A stretch of 64,000 nucleotides of DNA from Hippophae tibetana (Eukaryota > Streptophyta > Magnoliopsida > Rosales > Elaeagnaceae). The notes under the pieces were generated by a model. That model saw only the letters and a list, made by a program, of their open reading frames with translations, was not told the DNA's origin and did not search any database. The stretch lies in assembly GCA_037013495.1 (NCBI GenBank), contig CM072811.1:27861659-27925658 (forward strand), read 5' to 3'. A program made the position numbers and the translations under genes. Positions 10,123 through 22,735 of this stretch are shown here, one piece after another (position 1 is the stretch's first letter; every line of letters begins with the position of its first letter).

Positions 10123-13100
10123 ATGGGTGCGTCAGACTCAACTCTTTCAAGTTCTCAGGTATAGAACTCAAAACTACCAATTTTTTTAATTCTTTTTTCA
10201 CCTTAATTTATTGACTCAGCTTATCGGGAAGACCTTTAATTGTGCTTGAAGACTCCGGTAGATGAAATAACGACAGTGTCCGAGAGATCAGAAGTGGTTG
10301 ATCCCGTTTTAGGGAAGTTGAAATCCCTTAAAATTGTAAGCTTTTGTTTTTTTCCCCTCTTACAATTATTAAATTAAGAAAAAAGAAGTTTCTAGGGTTT
10401 GTTATTCAGCTCAAATATCAATTTCTTCGTTTTTTTAATTTTTTTTAATGCTTTTTATGTAGTCCAAGCCTATATTGACCGGCCCCCCAACAGAGAGTAG
10501 CTTGACTGACATTCTAGTGAGAAAACATGCATTTTCTTCAGCTCCAGGTAATATCTATAGATATCCCCTGCTTTTAGATGAGCTATTCAGTTTTCATTGC
10601 GTTTCACCTCTTGATCTAAAAAAATTAGCCTAATATTATACATGGTTGTGGCTTCTAGGTCATTCTAATTTTGTAGAAGTTTACAAAAAAAATGGGAAAT
10701 ATTGGCTTAACATTGGATAAGTATTCAAAAAATTCAGATGATTTTTCTCATATAGGATGAATTTCTCAACTTGACTGCGATATGCAAAACTCTTTGGGAA
10801 AACAAAAAAAAAATCTTAAAAACTTGTAACTACAAAAATAGCTCTCTTTACATCTAAATCTTATATTTTTACTATTAAAAAAGGTTATAGCTTATCGTTT
10901 TACATTGAAGGTTATCCAATTAGAAGCCATTTAAGTTGAATTATGGTTGTTTAAATTCGTTTAAATGTTAAATTCCATCCAATTGGATTTCATTTAATGT
11001 TATTGGAGTGTTATATTTTGTTGTTATAAGTTTTGGAGGTGTTTTTTTTTGTATTCCCAAACTCATTTTGCATCACTGCAAATCAGATGTTCGAATGGTA
11101 CCAACTGCAGTTTGATTCTAAAGGCATTGTTCTTAAAAGATTTTCTTTTTAAAAAAAAAAATCAGATTAGGAAGAATTTGCTCTCCTCAACTAGAGGTGT
11201 CAAATGAGATGGGATGAGATGTCCTATTAGCCCATGGTATAATTCATAAACTTTATGAGCCCATTCCAACTTGTCCCACTTAGTTTTTGGTGGGTTGGGA
11301 TGTGAATGGGATGGTATTATAATATGAAACCTATTTGTCCCAAATATGCCTAAATGATAAATAAAATTAAAAATAATGGAAAAAATAAACATGTTTTATC
11401 TTTAATAACCATGAGTCCATTAGGAAAAACTTTAAATGGATGGGATGAGATGGGATATAATGAGATTTAAATGGGATGGGACAATTTAACCCATAAATCC
11501 ATTAGGGATATTAAATGAGATATGAGATGGGATGGAATAACCCATTTGACATCTCTAACCTCAACTGTAATATGCAGAATTGTTATACATGCATGTGAAC
11601 GTGATTTACATCAAAAGAACTGTACTGAATGTTTGGAATATTCATTAAGCAGCATTTTACCCTTTTAACCTCACTTTGAGTATATTGATTGGTTTGTTTT
11701 GTTTTTTCCCGAATCTTCCTCTGAATGTCGATTAGTTTGGTTTAGGGTAAATGGAATGACTTTTTAGTGCTCTTTCATTGGTTATCAATACAGGTGCCGT
11801 GGATCCAAAAGTGCTAGAGGAGCTCTTCTTGGTGTATCGTGATTATCAGGAGGAAAAGGTCAATAAGATTAGCAAGAATCAGGTTGGTCTTGCGATTTGG
11901 AGTTAAGAAATGATAGCAATAGTCTACATTGCAATGCGATTTAATTGGTATTTACTAAGAAGCCACATAAGTAGTCCATTTATTAACAGTATCCATATGG
12001 ACTACAAATGATCCAATCTAAGTAACTATCAGCTCTAATTTTTAGAGCTTCTGTGGCACTAGTTTTTGTGATAATCTGAAAAGTTTAGTTTCCACCACAG
12101 TTTATGGTGACTGGTATTTGTTCTAGAATATATAATTTGATTTTAATTTTTCTCCCATTTTAATGGTCATAATTTGGTACCTCAAATGCTCGAATAAATC
12201 TGTTGGTAAGTTGAGTATATATATAAAATATGACAATGCGAAAGATATAATTCTAGGCAATCGAAATAAGTTGATAGGAGAATTAGAAAACTAAGAAAGA
12301 CATTCATATTCTCAATTATTCTCCTTTATAATAATAGAAGAGTACATCTATCGTTGTAGGGAAAAATACTACACAAAAATACTAAAACCTAATTCTAATA
12401 TTACTTTAATAAGTAAACTTAATATTCAAGATACATGTTCAAATAAGTTGAAACATTGGACTAAATCCTATTAATTATAATGAAAAAAATGAGCATATTC
12501 GAAGCTGTTTCATGGTTTACCCAACTTTATTGTTTGGCTTGGACTTGGAGAATTCATAAAGATTGGCATATTTAGGGAGTTGGATCATTTATATTTGGCT
12601 AAACAGCTTTGAAAGTATCTAAACTTTGATCCATTTTATTCAAAAATATTTAGACTTTTTTCCTCTGTACAATAATACCCAAATTTTTATCTCATTTGCT
12701 TAAAAAAATTGTTATTATGTGTTGCCACATCAGTTAATTAACACTAGCCAGTTAATGTGGTAAAACTTAATCACAAAAAAAACATATGTAAAAGGGATAA
12801 AAGTAGGTATCAGTGAATAGCGAAAAAATTCAAGTATCTTTGTGTAAAATAGATTAAAGTTTGAGTATTAGAAAGTTGTTTAACCTATATATTTATAATT
12901 TCTTTGTTTTGTAAGAGTGTCCTTTTGCTGAAGGACTTGTAACCTAATTAGTGTTATATGTAACAGGAAGAGATAGAAAACAAGATAGAAGTTGCAGAAG
13001 CGTTGGCTGTTAAGCTTTTCCAACGTCTTAATCATTCAGTATCAGCAATGAAAACAACTTCACAAAATTTATCAGAAGGTATTTTGTATTTTCACTGTCC

Positions 13101-13513
13101 AAAAACCAATATTTCTTCATAATGATTCATGTTAGATTGTTATTAAATGACTATTATCCTATCAAGTCAATATTTTACTAACTCAAACTCATAAATACAC
13201 GAGAAAACTCGATTTTATCATCCTAACTTGCTGTGATTTTGCGATATTTTCCACCAATATCAGTTGTGGATTTTTCTTAACTTCACATTGGAATATATAT
13301 GCAGTTCATGCATTGCAGGTTGAGACTGGGGAGCTTAAAGGAAGATTGACCGAGGTTATCAGTAACTGCGATGCACTTTGCAGGAGAATAACAACAGAAG
13401 GACCAGAGTCCCTTCGATCATCACTGAAACCATTTGCAGCCACTTGCGCTGATTCAGAAATTAGAAGTAGCTCGTCGTCTATACAAAGAATGTTGCCCAA
13501 GGAACCAAGTTAG
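10123..13513 (+). CDS. Conserved plant-type coiled-coil protein of unknown function, 204 aa, six exons
   Basis: The exons are 10123-10158, 10252-10335, 10463-10547, 11794-11882, 12967-13078 and 13305-13513 (stop TAG). All introns are GT-AG and all phases join, giving 612 coding bases plus stop. The protein starts MGASDSTLSSSQ. A TESSLTDILVRKHAFSS segment follows (about residues 50-67), then an acidic, heptad-like helix (about 70-150: EELFLVYRDYQEEKVNKISK, EEIENKIEVAEALAVKLFQRL) and a Cys-containing C-terminal region (NCDALCRRI..) ending in a Ser-rich tail. There is no signal peptide or membrane segment. I do not recognise the family with certainty. The small, mostly helical build would suit a subunit of a trafficking or tethering complex, but that is a guess. 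Exon 2's acceptor was chosen because earlier AGs run into a stop. Introns 3 and 4 carry MITEs. Confidence 0.8.
11192..11557. mobile_element. hAT-type MITE in intron 3 of the 204-aa gene
   Basis: 366 bp with terminal inverted repeats TAGAGGTGTCAAATG and CATTTGACATCTCTA. It is flanked by near-identical 8 bp repeats TCCTCAAC (11184-11191) and ACCTCAAC (11558-11565). The interior is rich in GATGGGATGAGAT motifs in both orientations. It has no coding capacity. Confidence 0.8.
12597..12885. mobile_element. MULE-type foldback MITE in intron 4
   Basis: 289 bp with long, diverged inverted arms: GGCTAAACAGCTTTGAAAG at the left matches the reverse complement of the right end, GGTTAAACAACTTTCTAAT. The flanks TTTATATTT (12588-12596) and TATATATTT (12886-12894) match at 8 of 9 bases, the target-duplication length of Mutator-like elements. 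Confidence 0.7.
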
Positions 13514-14055
13514 GGTATCATTTTTTCCTTAGTTGCTTGCATTCATGCAGAGGCTTTTAGCTTAGAGCGAGTTCTATTCCGACCTATACTTTTATATATT
13601 TGAAACTAAAAAAATGAATTCAAGCAAATGACACTGTTGTAATGTTATTATAGTGAACAATGGTGATGAGGGAAAAGAAAAAAATGCAATTAAAATGTCA
13701 CTGTTAGACATTTACAGTAGATCTCTTTGCCGATGTATTGAATTAAAGATTTTTTTTTAAATAACAGTAAGCACTCACACACACACGTATATATTGACTG
13801 GATTCAAATTTACGTCTTCATAATGTTCACAAAAAGGGTATATTATGCATTACAAGGCAATTGATGTGTTGAATTGAATAAACGATTTTGTTGTTTTGTA
13901 TTGAAACAATTTATATAAAATGGATGATACAGTCGTGTGGTTATATTCCAACCCAAATTATTCATAATCGCTAGATTTCATTATTTACCAAAATAAATGT
14001 GAAGTTTATTAATGTTATGATAGAATCACGACACTAGTTGGATTTTCAGTTTATA
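13514..14055 (+). other. 3' flank of the 204-aa gene, then AT-rich spacer
   Basis: 3' UTR sequence probably extends to about 13700 (AATGAATTC and AATTAAAG polyadenylation-like contexts). The rest holds a short CACACACACA run at 13777 and nothing else I can identify. Confidence 0.4.
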
Positions 14056-14057
14056 GG

Positions 14058-14345
14058 GGTAGTATGGGATCTGTAGTTGGCGAGAAAATTACACGTTTGT
14101 TGAAAGAGCTACTTTCGAAGTAACAGAAAGAATCAGAGTCGAAAAAAGGATTCCTCACTTCTTTTTCTCATTCAAAACCGTATATGAGACTTTCATCTCG
14201 CACGGCTCCTGAGTGATAAAAGAAAGAAAAACTCATCTTCTTCTTTTTTTTATTACCTTTCTCGCGTATGTATAAAACCGAATCCATTCGATTTCTAAAA
14301 TAAAAAAAGGATTACGAATCCTTGACTACTTTTAACATTGAGACA
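14058..14345. other. Plastid-derived nuclear insert (NUPT), probably chimeric
   Basis: At 14058-14099 the plus strand encodes GSMGSVVGEKITRL, matching a conserved stretch of the plastid accD product (acetyl-CoA carboxylase beta subunit). It is followed at about 14125-14345 by sequence that I recall from a plastid group II intron (ACCGTATATGAGACTTTCAT, CTCGCACGGCTCCT, CTCGCGTATGTATAA, ACGAATCCTTGACTAC), probably in ycf3. These two are not neighbours in usual plastid genomes, so the insert seems to be a joined or rearranged copy. It has no complete gene. The source assignment is from memory and the borders are approximate. Confidence 0.6.
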
Positions 14346-17300
14346 ATTTTTTTTCATAGATTTTATATTTTTTTACCAAATTCACTCGAAGAAAAGGTTT
14401 ATCCTTATTGTAATTGTCTTATAATAGTAAGTTTTATTACGATACTAAATGTTTTTTCAGGTTGTGTCAATGTTTTTCTACACTAACTTAATGTATTTTC
14501 ACTCTCATCGAAAAAGTTTGTTGAAGGTTAACATTAGTTGTCGGAGTTTTGTTCATGACTCTACAGTGTATAGATATTTTGGTATTAATATTATATATAC
14601 AAGACATATGAAAGAGATTTTGGTTAAAAAAATAGATTTAGTTGTAAATTTTTTACTAATTTGATAAATCATTCATATATTTAAGGAATAATTAAGCCTT
14701 TTATTAGTTAGCGTTCTTTTTATAACAAATTTGGTTTTTAATTTATATTTTTTTGTGTTTGAAATTAATTTTATATTTTTTAGTTTATTTAAAAAAAATA
14801 AAAACTTATTTAGTAAAAAATATGTTTTTTTTATTTTATTCTCTTAAATCATACTAAAAAATGAGTAAAATTAACTAATTAGAAAAAAGTAAATTTAAAA
14901 TATGATTTTTAAATTACAAAATTTATAAAAAGCTTAAAATCATAACTGAATTTTAAATTTAAAAATATAAATAATTATTAAACAACTTATATTTTTTTAA
15001 AATTGAATTCAAAAATTGAAGTTTGTAAACATAATTGTTTAGAAAACAAGGCGTTTGAAACTCGGTTTAGTTTACTCTACTTTAAGAAGATATAAGACAC
15101 ATCAATCTCTTCCTATTTCAGGGGGGAAAAACCAATGCTATTCATTTTTAAAGTAACACGTTCAATATATTGCTAAAGATATTATCACATATTATTTTAG
15201 TATAATTTTAATATAAATTTTACAAATAAACATAAGTATTGCTATGTTTAAGGTATAACCATTTGGGATTTAAAAATACTTAAATTATATAAATTTTCTT
15301 ATAATATTTATAGGGCTTTTATCAATTTGATCAAAATTTTGGCCCTCTCTTCACAAAAAAAAAAAAGTAAAATGAGCATTGTAAAAATTAAAAAAAAATA
15401 CAAACATTCAAGTAAAATAGAATATATTAAAATGGATTAAAAATATAGACATATTAGAGATACTATCCTATATTATGCAAGAATGATAATAATGTAAAGT
15501 TTATAAGTAAGCATCAATATTAATATGGATTGAAAACTTATATTTTTTATAAACGTTGACATGAGAATTGTTTTTTGAAAAAACTCATGTAACTAATTAT
15601 CTAAAAATGTATCGTAGTTAAATGAGTTCAATTAAATATTTATTTAAATAAATGTGAAAACCTAGAAGATTAAAATTGATTATAGTTATATAAATATTAA
15701 CTTATATATAATATAAATAACAAGTCTGTATGAGTATTTTTTAATATGATAAATTTTTAAAAATTTAAAATTAATATTTTGTGATATATTCATATTTTCA
15801 AAATTTTCATCAAAAATTTAGAAAATTGCAAAACAACTTAAGAAAATGTCGTAAATTTTTGAAATTTTCGGATGAACAATTTAAGGATACTGTGGAACAT
15901 ATTTGAAAAACAAAATTTTGCATATTAATATCTCCATTTTATGGAAATTTTGATAAAAATGTTGAAATATTTTTACAAAGGAATGCAAGTAGTCTCTCTT
16001 CAAATTATTATAAATTTATTTGGAGAAAATACATAGAAGTTTAGGACACTAATCATGTAAATAAAGATTTAGGTTACCTTTGATTTAATTAATGAAATCA
16101 AAATAGCATAAAAAAGAAACAATATTATTTGATTTAATTATGAAAATAAAAAAAATCAATATTAAAACGTTTGTTTATCATTAAAATAAAATAAAAAAAT
16201 ATTATAAATTACCTTAATATTTTTATATTTAATAAAATTTAAATAATATCGTATAATTATTATATTTTAAAAAACAAATTAAATAACCGTTTTCATTTTT
16301 AATTTTTTAAGTAAAAAATATATATTTGATTTCTCTTTTGAGTGGTTCTTCACCATGCGACCCAAACTTTATGAGCACATTAGCATCAGTTTCTTGATAA
16401 GTTTTCCATTTTCCTTCTCTACTCCAGTCACAGTTTCAATTGGTCCTTGAACCATCTCAAATCCCACTACTTCAACTCCCATGACTTCAAAAACAGAACA
16501 GCCTCAGAATCAAACCTGTAGGTTATAAATATTCATAACCTGTAGGTTATAAATATTTATAATATATATTTTTTTGCTAAGAAGATCTATGATTCATTCA
16601 AATCACAAACCCAACACTCCAAGTTTAAAATGGATATTTATAATTTTAACTAATTTTTTTTAGCCTGTGCAACTAAATCAAATAAGAAAATAGATTTTAC
16701 CAGGATGAATAATGTATTATTCTAAAATTAATAGAAAATTTTCTTTTTTTATAAAAATAACGATAAATTTGTAAAATATCACTAAAATATTATATAATTA
16801 TTTTCTATCTCTTAACTCGTTAAAAAATTAATTTATATAATTTTATTAATTTTTCTTTAACAACAGTATACATTACTATTAGATTTAAAATAATTTAGAT
16901 AATTAAATAATATATTTATAATAAAAATATCATTTAATTATCTGAGTTATCTTAAAAAAAATTTATTGAATTATTATTATGTTAGATGAATAATTTTTTT
17001 ATAAATTAAATATGTTTATTGAAACAATTCAAATAAAACAAATATAAAAATAAAACCACTTTTCTTTGCGGTAAAAACAAAAATTGATATCATGGTCACG
17101 AAACTGATAGAATCAAGGACAATTAATATTATATATTATTATACTTAAATTTACGTGGATATTAGTGAATTAACATGTATAAATTTTTTTAAAAAATTAA
17201 AAGATATTTACTTTATTAAATTTTTTGATAAAATTTTAAAAATAATTTTTTTAAAATATATAATAATAATAATAACATTAATAAAATTAAATAATCTTAT

Positions 17301-17640
17301 TTAATTTAAACAGTTTTTAAAATAAAATAATTTATTAAATTTTTATAAATATAAAAAATATTATTTTTATAAATATAAAAAATATTATTTTTATAATTAT
17401 AAATTTTATTGATATTTTATTTTATTGTTTTACGTCCTATTTAACCACGAAAAGAAAAAAGAAAAACCAATGGCAAAAAAGTCGACTTTATTCGTAGGCC
17501 GATATAATTAATGGCTCAATCAATGCTGGAGTGGTGCCTTGTTATCATCATCCCTAACGTCATAATAACAAAAAATTGAATATATCCATTTAAGAGAAAT
17601 TCAAATATTAATAAAAGTTCATTTTAGATAAGAAATATAT
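14346..17640. other. AT-rich intergenic DNA without a gene
   Basis: Very AT-rich sequence with many poly-A/T and ATAAAT runs. 16506-16562 holds a tandem copy of CTGTAGGTTATAAATATT. 17338-17395 has a roughly 27 bp tandem unit (TATAAAAAATATTATTTT). One less AT-rich patch at 16335-16510 reads MGVEVVGFEMVQGP... on the minus strand for about 37 codons; it could be a gene fragment but I do not recognise it. Confidence 0.5.
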
Positions 17641-17684
17641 ACATCAATAAAAATAATAATACTAGATAATAGAATAATAAATAT

Positions 17685-18105
17685 AAAAGATGTCTTACTA
17701 GGAATGACCCATGATAACTTATGATACAAAAAGTTAAAATTTACAACATATCAGAGATTTGTTATTAATATACATGATAAAAATATAAATCAAGTATTAA
17801 GTTTAGCTTATGAATTTGAAATATGAGAATTAATAAAATAAGAAAATTATCTATTTTTAATACACTATTTAATAGCATATTCTTTAACAAATAGTCATAA
17901 TAGTTCAATATATGGACAAATAATAAAACCAAAAAGACTAGTAGATTTTGAAATACCATAAGAATGACAATTAAATATCAAAGAAAAACTTATGATAACA
18001 GGAAGAAAAAGTAATATTGTTAGAAATAATAGTATGTCAATGGTTATTTTCATAGAACATGAAGAAGAAAACTATAACCAAAAAGAAGTTAAAAATAATG
18101 TTTAA
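17685..18105 (+). pseudogene. Caulimovirid movement-protein remnant
   Basis: The frame reads as a 30K-superfamily type movement protein core, with the conserved aspartate-containing and glycine-rich turn region near the middle, and ends near 18102. Stops at about 17715, 17820, 17840 and 17960 interrupt it. The N-terminus is not recognisable. Placement directly upstream of the coat-protein-like region supports the call. Confidence 0.55.
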
Positions 18106-18545
18106 ACGTAAAATTAAAAAATATGCATTTAGAAATAAATGAAAGCCTATTAGATGTAGTCAAAATCAAACAACATTATTTGAAATTGTGCAACTATTAA
18201 CAGATAAAATGGATTTAGTTTAAGAATCAAACGCAAAATATCTATCAAAAATAATAGACGCACAATTTTTTTTAGAATACTAGGAAAATATGGATGTAAT
18301 ATAAAATCTTATAAATAAAAATATAAAAGATTTAAAAATATATAAATTCAGAAAAGAAGATTTCCAAAAATACAAAAAGAGATTTAATAGAGAAAACTAT
18401 AAGAAAATATATTTTAGAAGGAAGAGATATAAATCTTTTGAAAATAGGAATTGTTCTCCTTCAAGAAAGAAAAAAAATGCAAATGTTAGATCCACAATGA
18501 AGAATGACATTATGTCAACGAATGTCTAAGCAGACTTTAACATAA
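18106..18545 (+). pseudogene. Caulimovirid coat-protein remnant with CCHC knuckle
   Basis: A Lys/Arg-rich stretch (18340-18470) is followed by a decayed C-x-C..H-x4-C zinc knuckle at about 18472-18525, the nucleic-acid-binding site of caulimovirid coat proteins. Several stops and frameshifts are present. The length seen is far shorter than a full coat protein. Confidence 0.55.
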
Positions 18546-18789
18546 AAAGAAATTTTCACATAAAACAAAAATCGTAGAAGAAACTTTTAAAATAAAATTA
18601 GAACAAATCGAGCAATCTAATATAAATGATACTTATAGTATCTATCTATTGGAAGACACCGAGGAAAAAATAACTAACTCAAAATATAAACACTCAAATT
18701 ATGAATATTTTTCATTAGAAGATGGATGATTTGTATAATATTATAAATCCAAATAATACTTATATTAAAATATGACTAAAATTTAAAGG

Positions 18790-19200
18790 ATATGTCAATT
18801 ATCATTTACATGCCTATATAGATACATGAGTTAGTATGTCAATAAATATGTATTTCAAGAAGAACATTGGAAACAAGCACCAATGAATTTAATTGTAAGA
18901 ATTGCTAATGATATTACAATAAATCTTAATAAGGTATTAAAAGATACAAGTATAATGATAGGAGGGGAAAAGTTTCACATTCCTACCATATATCAACAAG
19001 AAACAAGAATTGATTTATTAATAGGAAATAATTTCCAAAACCTATATCAACCTTTCACACAATATTTTGACAAAATAAGTCTCATAACCTTAAATGGCGA
19101 TACCATCTATGTCTCAAAAATAAGAAAAACTTTAGCTGTCTCAAATCCTACTTTTATACAACAACACAAAAAGCAAAAACACAGTGAGATAGATGAATAG
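18790..19200 (+). pseudogene. Caulimovirid aspartic protease remnant
   Basis: The frame open at 18883-19198 contains the strand following the active site and the FHIPTIYQQ and IDLLIGNNF motifs of the caulimovirid protease. The active-site D-T-G lies just upstream (about 18818-18835), where the Gly codon is replaced by a TGA stop. This is the longest uninterrupted viral frame in the copy. Confidence 0.75.
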
Positions 19201-19788
19201 AAAAAACCTTATTTAGAAAATATTTCATTAGAAATAGAAGAGAAACAAAACTCTTTTCTCAATGAAATATAGGAAGACAAAACCCTAATAGGCATTAGAA
19301 AACTATTAAAAACAGTCATTTTAGAAAATCTTCTAAATCCAAAAATAAATAAATCTAAGACAATAGTCAACATAAAATTAAGAGATTGTAGCAAGGTCAT
19401 AAGAGTAAAATCAATGATTTATACTCTATAAGACATAATTGAAGTTGGAAAACAAATTCATGAACTTTTGGAATTAAAAGTCATAATACCAAATAATTCA
19501 TCTAACTTTAGTCCACTATTCTTAGTTGAAAAAAAAGTTGAGAAAATAAGAGGGAAAAGAGAATGATAATAAACTTTAAAACATTAAATAAAGAAACCAT
19601 TGACAATGAATACTTCATTCAAAAGAAAGAAAAATTATTATCATTAATAAAAGGAAATAAATACTTTTCAAGTTTTGATTGAAAAAGTTTTGACAAATAA
19701 GACTGGATGAAGAATCTCAAAATGTAACGACATTTAGTTGCCTTCAATGATAATTCCAATGGACAATTATAACATTTGGATTAAAACG
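19201..19788 (+). pseudogene. Caulimovirid reverse transcriptase, first part
   Basis: The frame carries the RT N-terminal region (a V-I-x-P-N-N-S linker near 19480, G-K-R-E at 19555, the F-S-S-F-D-like segment around 19668 with its Cys-Ser-Gly mutated) up to the CACTA insertion at 19789. Stops at about 19198, 19270, 19430 and 19566 and frameshifts break it. Confidence 0.7.
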
Positions 19789-19839
19789 AGTCACTACTAC
19801 AAAATGGACTATTAAAGCATCACAATGGTAAAAATCTTT

Positions 19840-21290
19840 TTATGGAGGCATTAACACAACAAACCATCTTGTGCCAATTTGATCGCTCACGTAAAATACT
19901 TGTTTTGCATGAAGTGCTAACGTGAAAGGATCATCAGTGTGACTTATCTTGAATAAATTTACAAGGGTAAATCCAAAATCATCTATTTTATATCCAACAT
20001 TGATAACATCTTCAACACAATCACACAAGAAATTGTTTCATGGAAGACCTCATAATCTAATTCCCAAATCTCTTGAATTATACCATAATATGTTCTATTA
20101 GAAAGTACATGATTACCATCTTTTGAAATGACAAATTTCATAGTTTGTGCAACCATCTTCACACCATTATTCTGATTTACTCGGACTTTATCCCTAGCTT
20201 GAGTCGTAAACCTCGATCCATTTATTGTGAAACTAGAAAATGATTTGACATCGAATAATGTTAACATCATGAATTTTCTTTTCATACACAACCAATGAGA
20301 AAGGTTGTATGTTACCATAATTACTGGCCAACAACTATATCTACTACTAAGAGAACTATGTGGATTAATTCCATCAGTAATAATGACAAGACAAAGATTG
20401 CACGGATCATATGTAAATTGAGGAGATAAATTATCTACTACTTTTCAATTTGGAGAATCACAAGGATGATGTAGCACCCCATCATCAGATCGATTATCTG
20501 AATGCCAAGTCAACATCTTTGATGTCTCTTTACTTTTAAACAACCTTTGAAAGCAAGAAATCAGAGGAAAGTACCAAAGAACCTTTGCGGGCATGCCTTT
20601 CTTATGTGTTGTCTCATTTGTAACATGCTTCCATCTCAATTCTTTACACATCGTACAATCATGTAATGTCTCATATTCTTTTCAATAAAGAATGCAATCA
20701 TTTGGACAAGCATGGATCTTATGATATTCCATGCCAAATCGACTAAGAGATTTCTTCATTTTATACATTGAAGATGACAATTCAATACCCTCAAGAAACA
20801 TATCGACCAGTAGATTTAGTAATTCTGTGAATCCTTTGTCATAAAAATCATGTTTTGCCTTCACATTGTACAAATGAACCAATCCTGACATTTTAGTGTA
20901 TTTCTTACATTTTGGATATAACGGTTTTTCGGCATCTTCTAGAAATTTTTTAAAGGTTTTGGGATCATCCTCACGTAGTTCATCTTCAACACCATGAAAC
21001 ATATTTTGTGTCTGTACATTATGATAAGATGTATGTAATCCACTCACATTCTTATTTATCTCTTCCTCATGAGTATTATCAATATTTTCTCCATGATAAT
21101 ACCAACATTTATAACTCAAAAGAATACTACTACGGATTAGGTGATATTTAACCTCGTCAACTTCATGAAATCGCTTATTTTTACATTAAACACATGGACA
21201 TCGAATCATACTAATTTCATTATTACTATTTCTACAAGCAAATTTCATGAAACTTTCAACTCCATAAATATAGTCCTACTCAATTCTATA
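19840..21290 (-). pseudogene. CACTA transposase (TNP2-type) fragments
   Basis: Read right to left, a Transpos_assoc-like start (Cys-rich, then SYKCWYYHGE near 21090-21120) and a segment with KKYTKMSGLVHLYNVKAKH (about 20855-20910) end in HKIHACPNDCILY near 20690. After a gap comes a DUF4216-like C-terminal part (FTTQARDKVRVNQNNGVKMV, YYGIIQEIWELDY, AKQVFYV..RWFVVL) at 19845-20200. The central DDE catalytic core of a full TNP2 (over 700 residues) is missing, so the element cannot move itself. Confidence 0.8.
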
Positions 21291-21959
21291 TTTTGACATC
21301 CAAGATTTGTCAATTTTCTATTAATGACATTAATTATGTATCCAATCAATATATTTCAAGTATTATTATATATAAATTCTCTAATTATTAGAATATATAC
21401 CAAATCATACATAATACAAAATATTATCATTTTAATCATTTTACAATTGTATTACTTTTACTTAATAAAATATAATTATTTATATGTAAATAAATTTATC
21501 CACGTATGATAAATATTATAGTCCCTTAAACCCACAACATCCAAATATTATTTTCACAGAAAATAAGCCAAACATATAATAACAAGCATAATACAAAACA
21601 TACATAAATAAAAAAATTATACAAAAAATAAAGCAAATTGAATAATAAGTACATATGATTAATAGAAATACTTACAAGAGTAAATAAAGTGACTAAATGA
21701 AAGAAATGAAGAAAAAATGAGTGTTTTGTAAGTAAGAAAATGGGTATAATTTTTTTGAGTATTTCGCTCAAAAAATAGGAGATATGAAAGATAATAAAAA
21801 GAGGAATATAACTCATAAAACGACGTTAGAAATGATGGTCAGAGGTGATCGAAAAATGAGAAAGAGTGGAGAAGGTGAGCTCGGTTTTGAAGTTTATTGT
21901 TGCTGCATAAATTGAAAAAGATGTTTTGATAAAGAAGAGAGAAGAGAAATAGATTAATA

Positions 21960-22735
21960 CATGTGAATAGCGTCAGTTGACGCGTAGAGCCGATATTACG
22001 TCCTACGTGTATTTTTTTATTTAAAAAATGTAGTTTAAAATTAATTTTTTTAGGTTAATTTATTTTTTTATTTGAACTCTTTAATATTTAATTTGGATAT
22101 ATATATATAGTATAATTGTTTTTTAGAAAATTGGTTTTTAAAATTATATAATTTTGTGTATTTGTTTGGATAATTAATTTTATGTATGTATGTACATGTT
22201 TATAGTTAAAATAAAATAAAATAAAATAACAATTGAAAAAAAAACATTGTAGTATATAATTTCAATTTTAAACTACATTTTTTAAATAAAAAATACACAT
22301 AGGACGTAGCGTCGGTTGATGTGTTGAACCGACGCTATCCATGTGTGTAGTGTTGGTTCATCACGTCAATCGAATGCAATTTAAAATTAAATTTTTTTTA
22401 GATCAATTATTATTTTATTTGAACTTTTTAAAATTTAATTTGGATATATATAGTATAAAAAAAGAAATAATAATAATTTTAAAATAATATCCAAACAAAT
22501 ACACAAAATTATATAATTTTAAAAACCAATTGGCTAAAAAAAATGTACTATATATATATATATCCAAATTAAATTTTAAATAGTCAAATAAAATAATAAT
22601 TGACCTAAAAAAATTGTATTATATAATTTCAATTTTAAATTACATTTTTTAAATAAATAAATACACGTAGGACACAACGTTGGTTGACGTGGTGAATTGA
22701 TGCTATCCACGTGTGTAGTGAGCAATATTCTACAC
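21960..22735. repeat. Subterminal inverted repeats of the CACTA element
   Basis: A 30-50 bp motif (ACGTCCTACGTGTAT..; TCGGTTGA..ACCGACGCTATCCA) occurs at about 21970-22015, 22300-22360 and 22665-22730 in alternating orientation. An AT-rich arm (22020-22180) is repeated inverted at 22480-22660 and again between. Such repeats are transposase-binding regions of CACTA elements and could fold into large hairpins. Confidence 0.75.

Noticed and set aside
16335-16510. Possible minus-strand gene fragment (MGVEVVGFEMVQGP..)
   Set aside because: About 37 codons, no family recognised, no splice context; kept only as a remark in the spacer entry.
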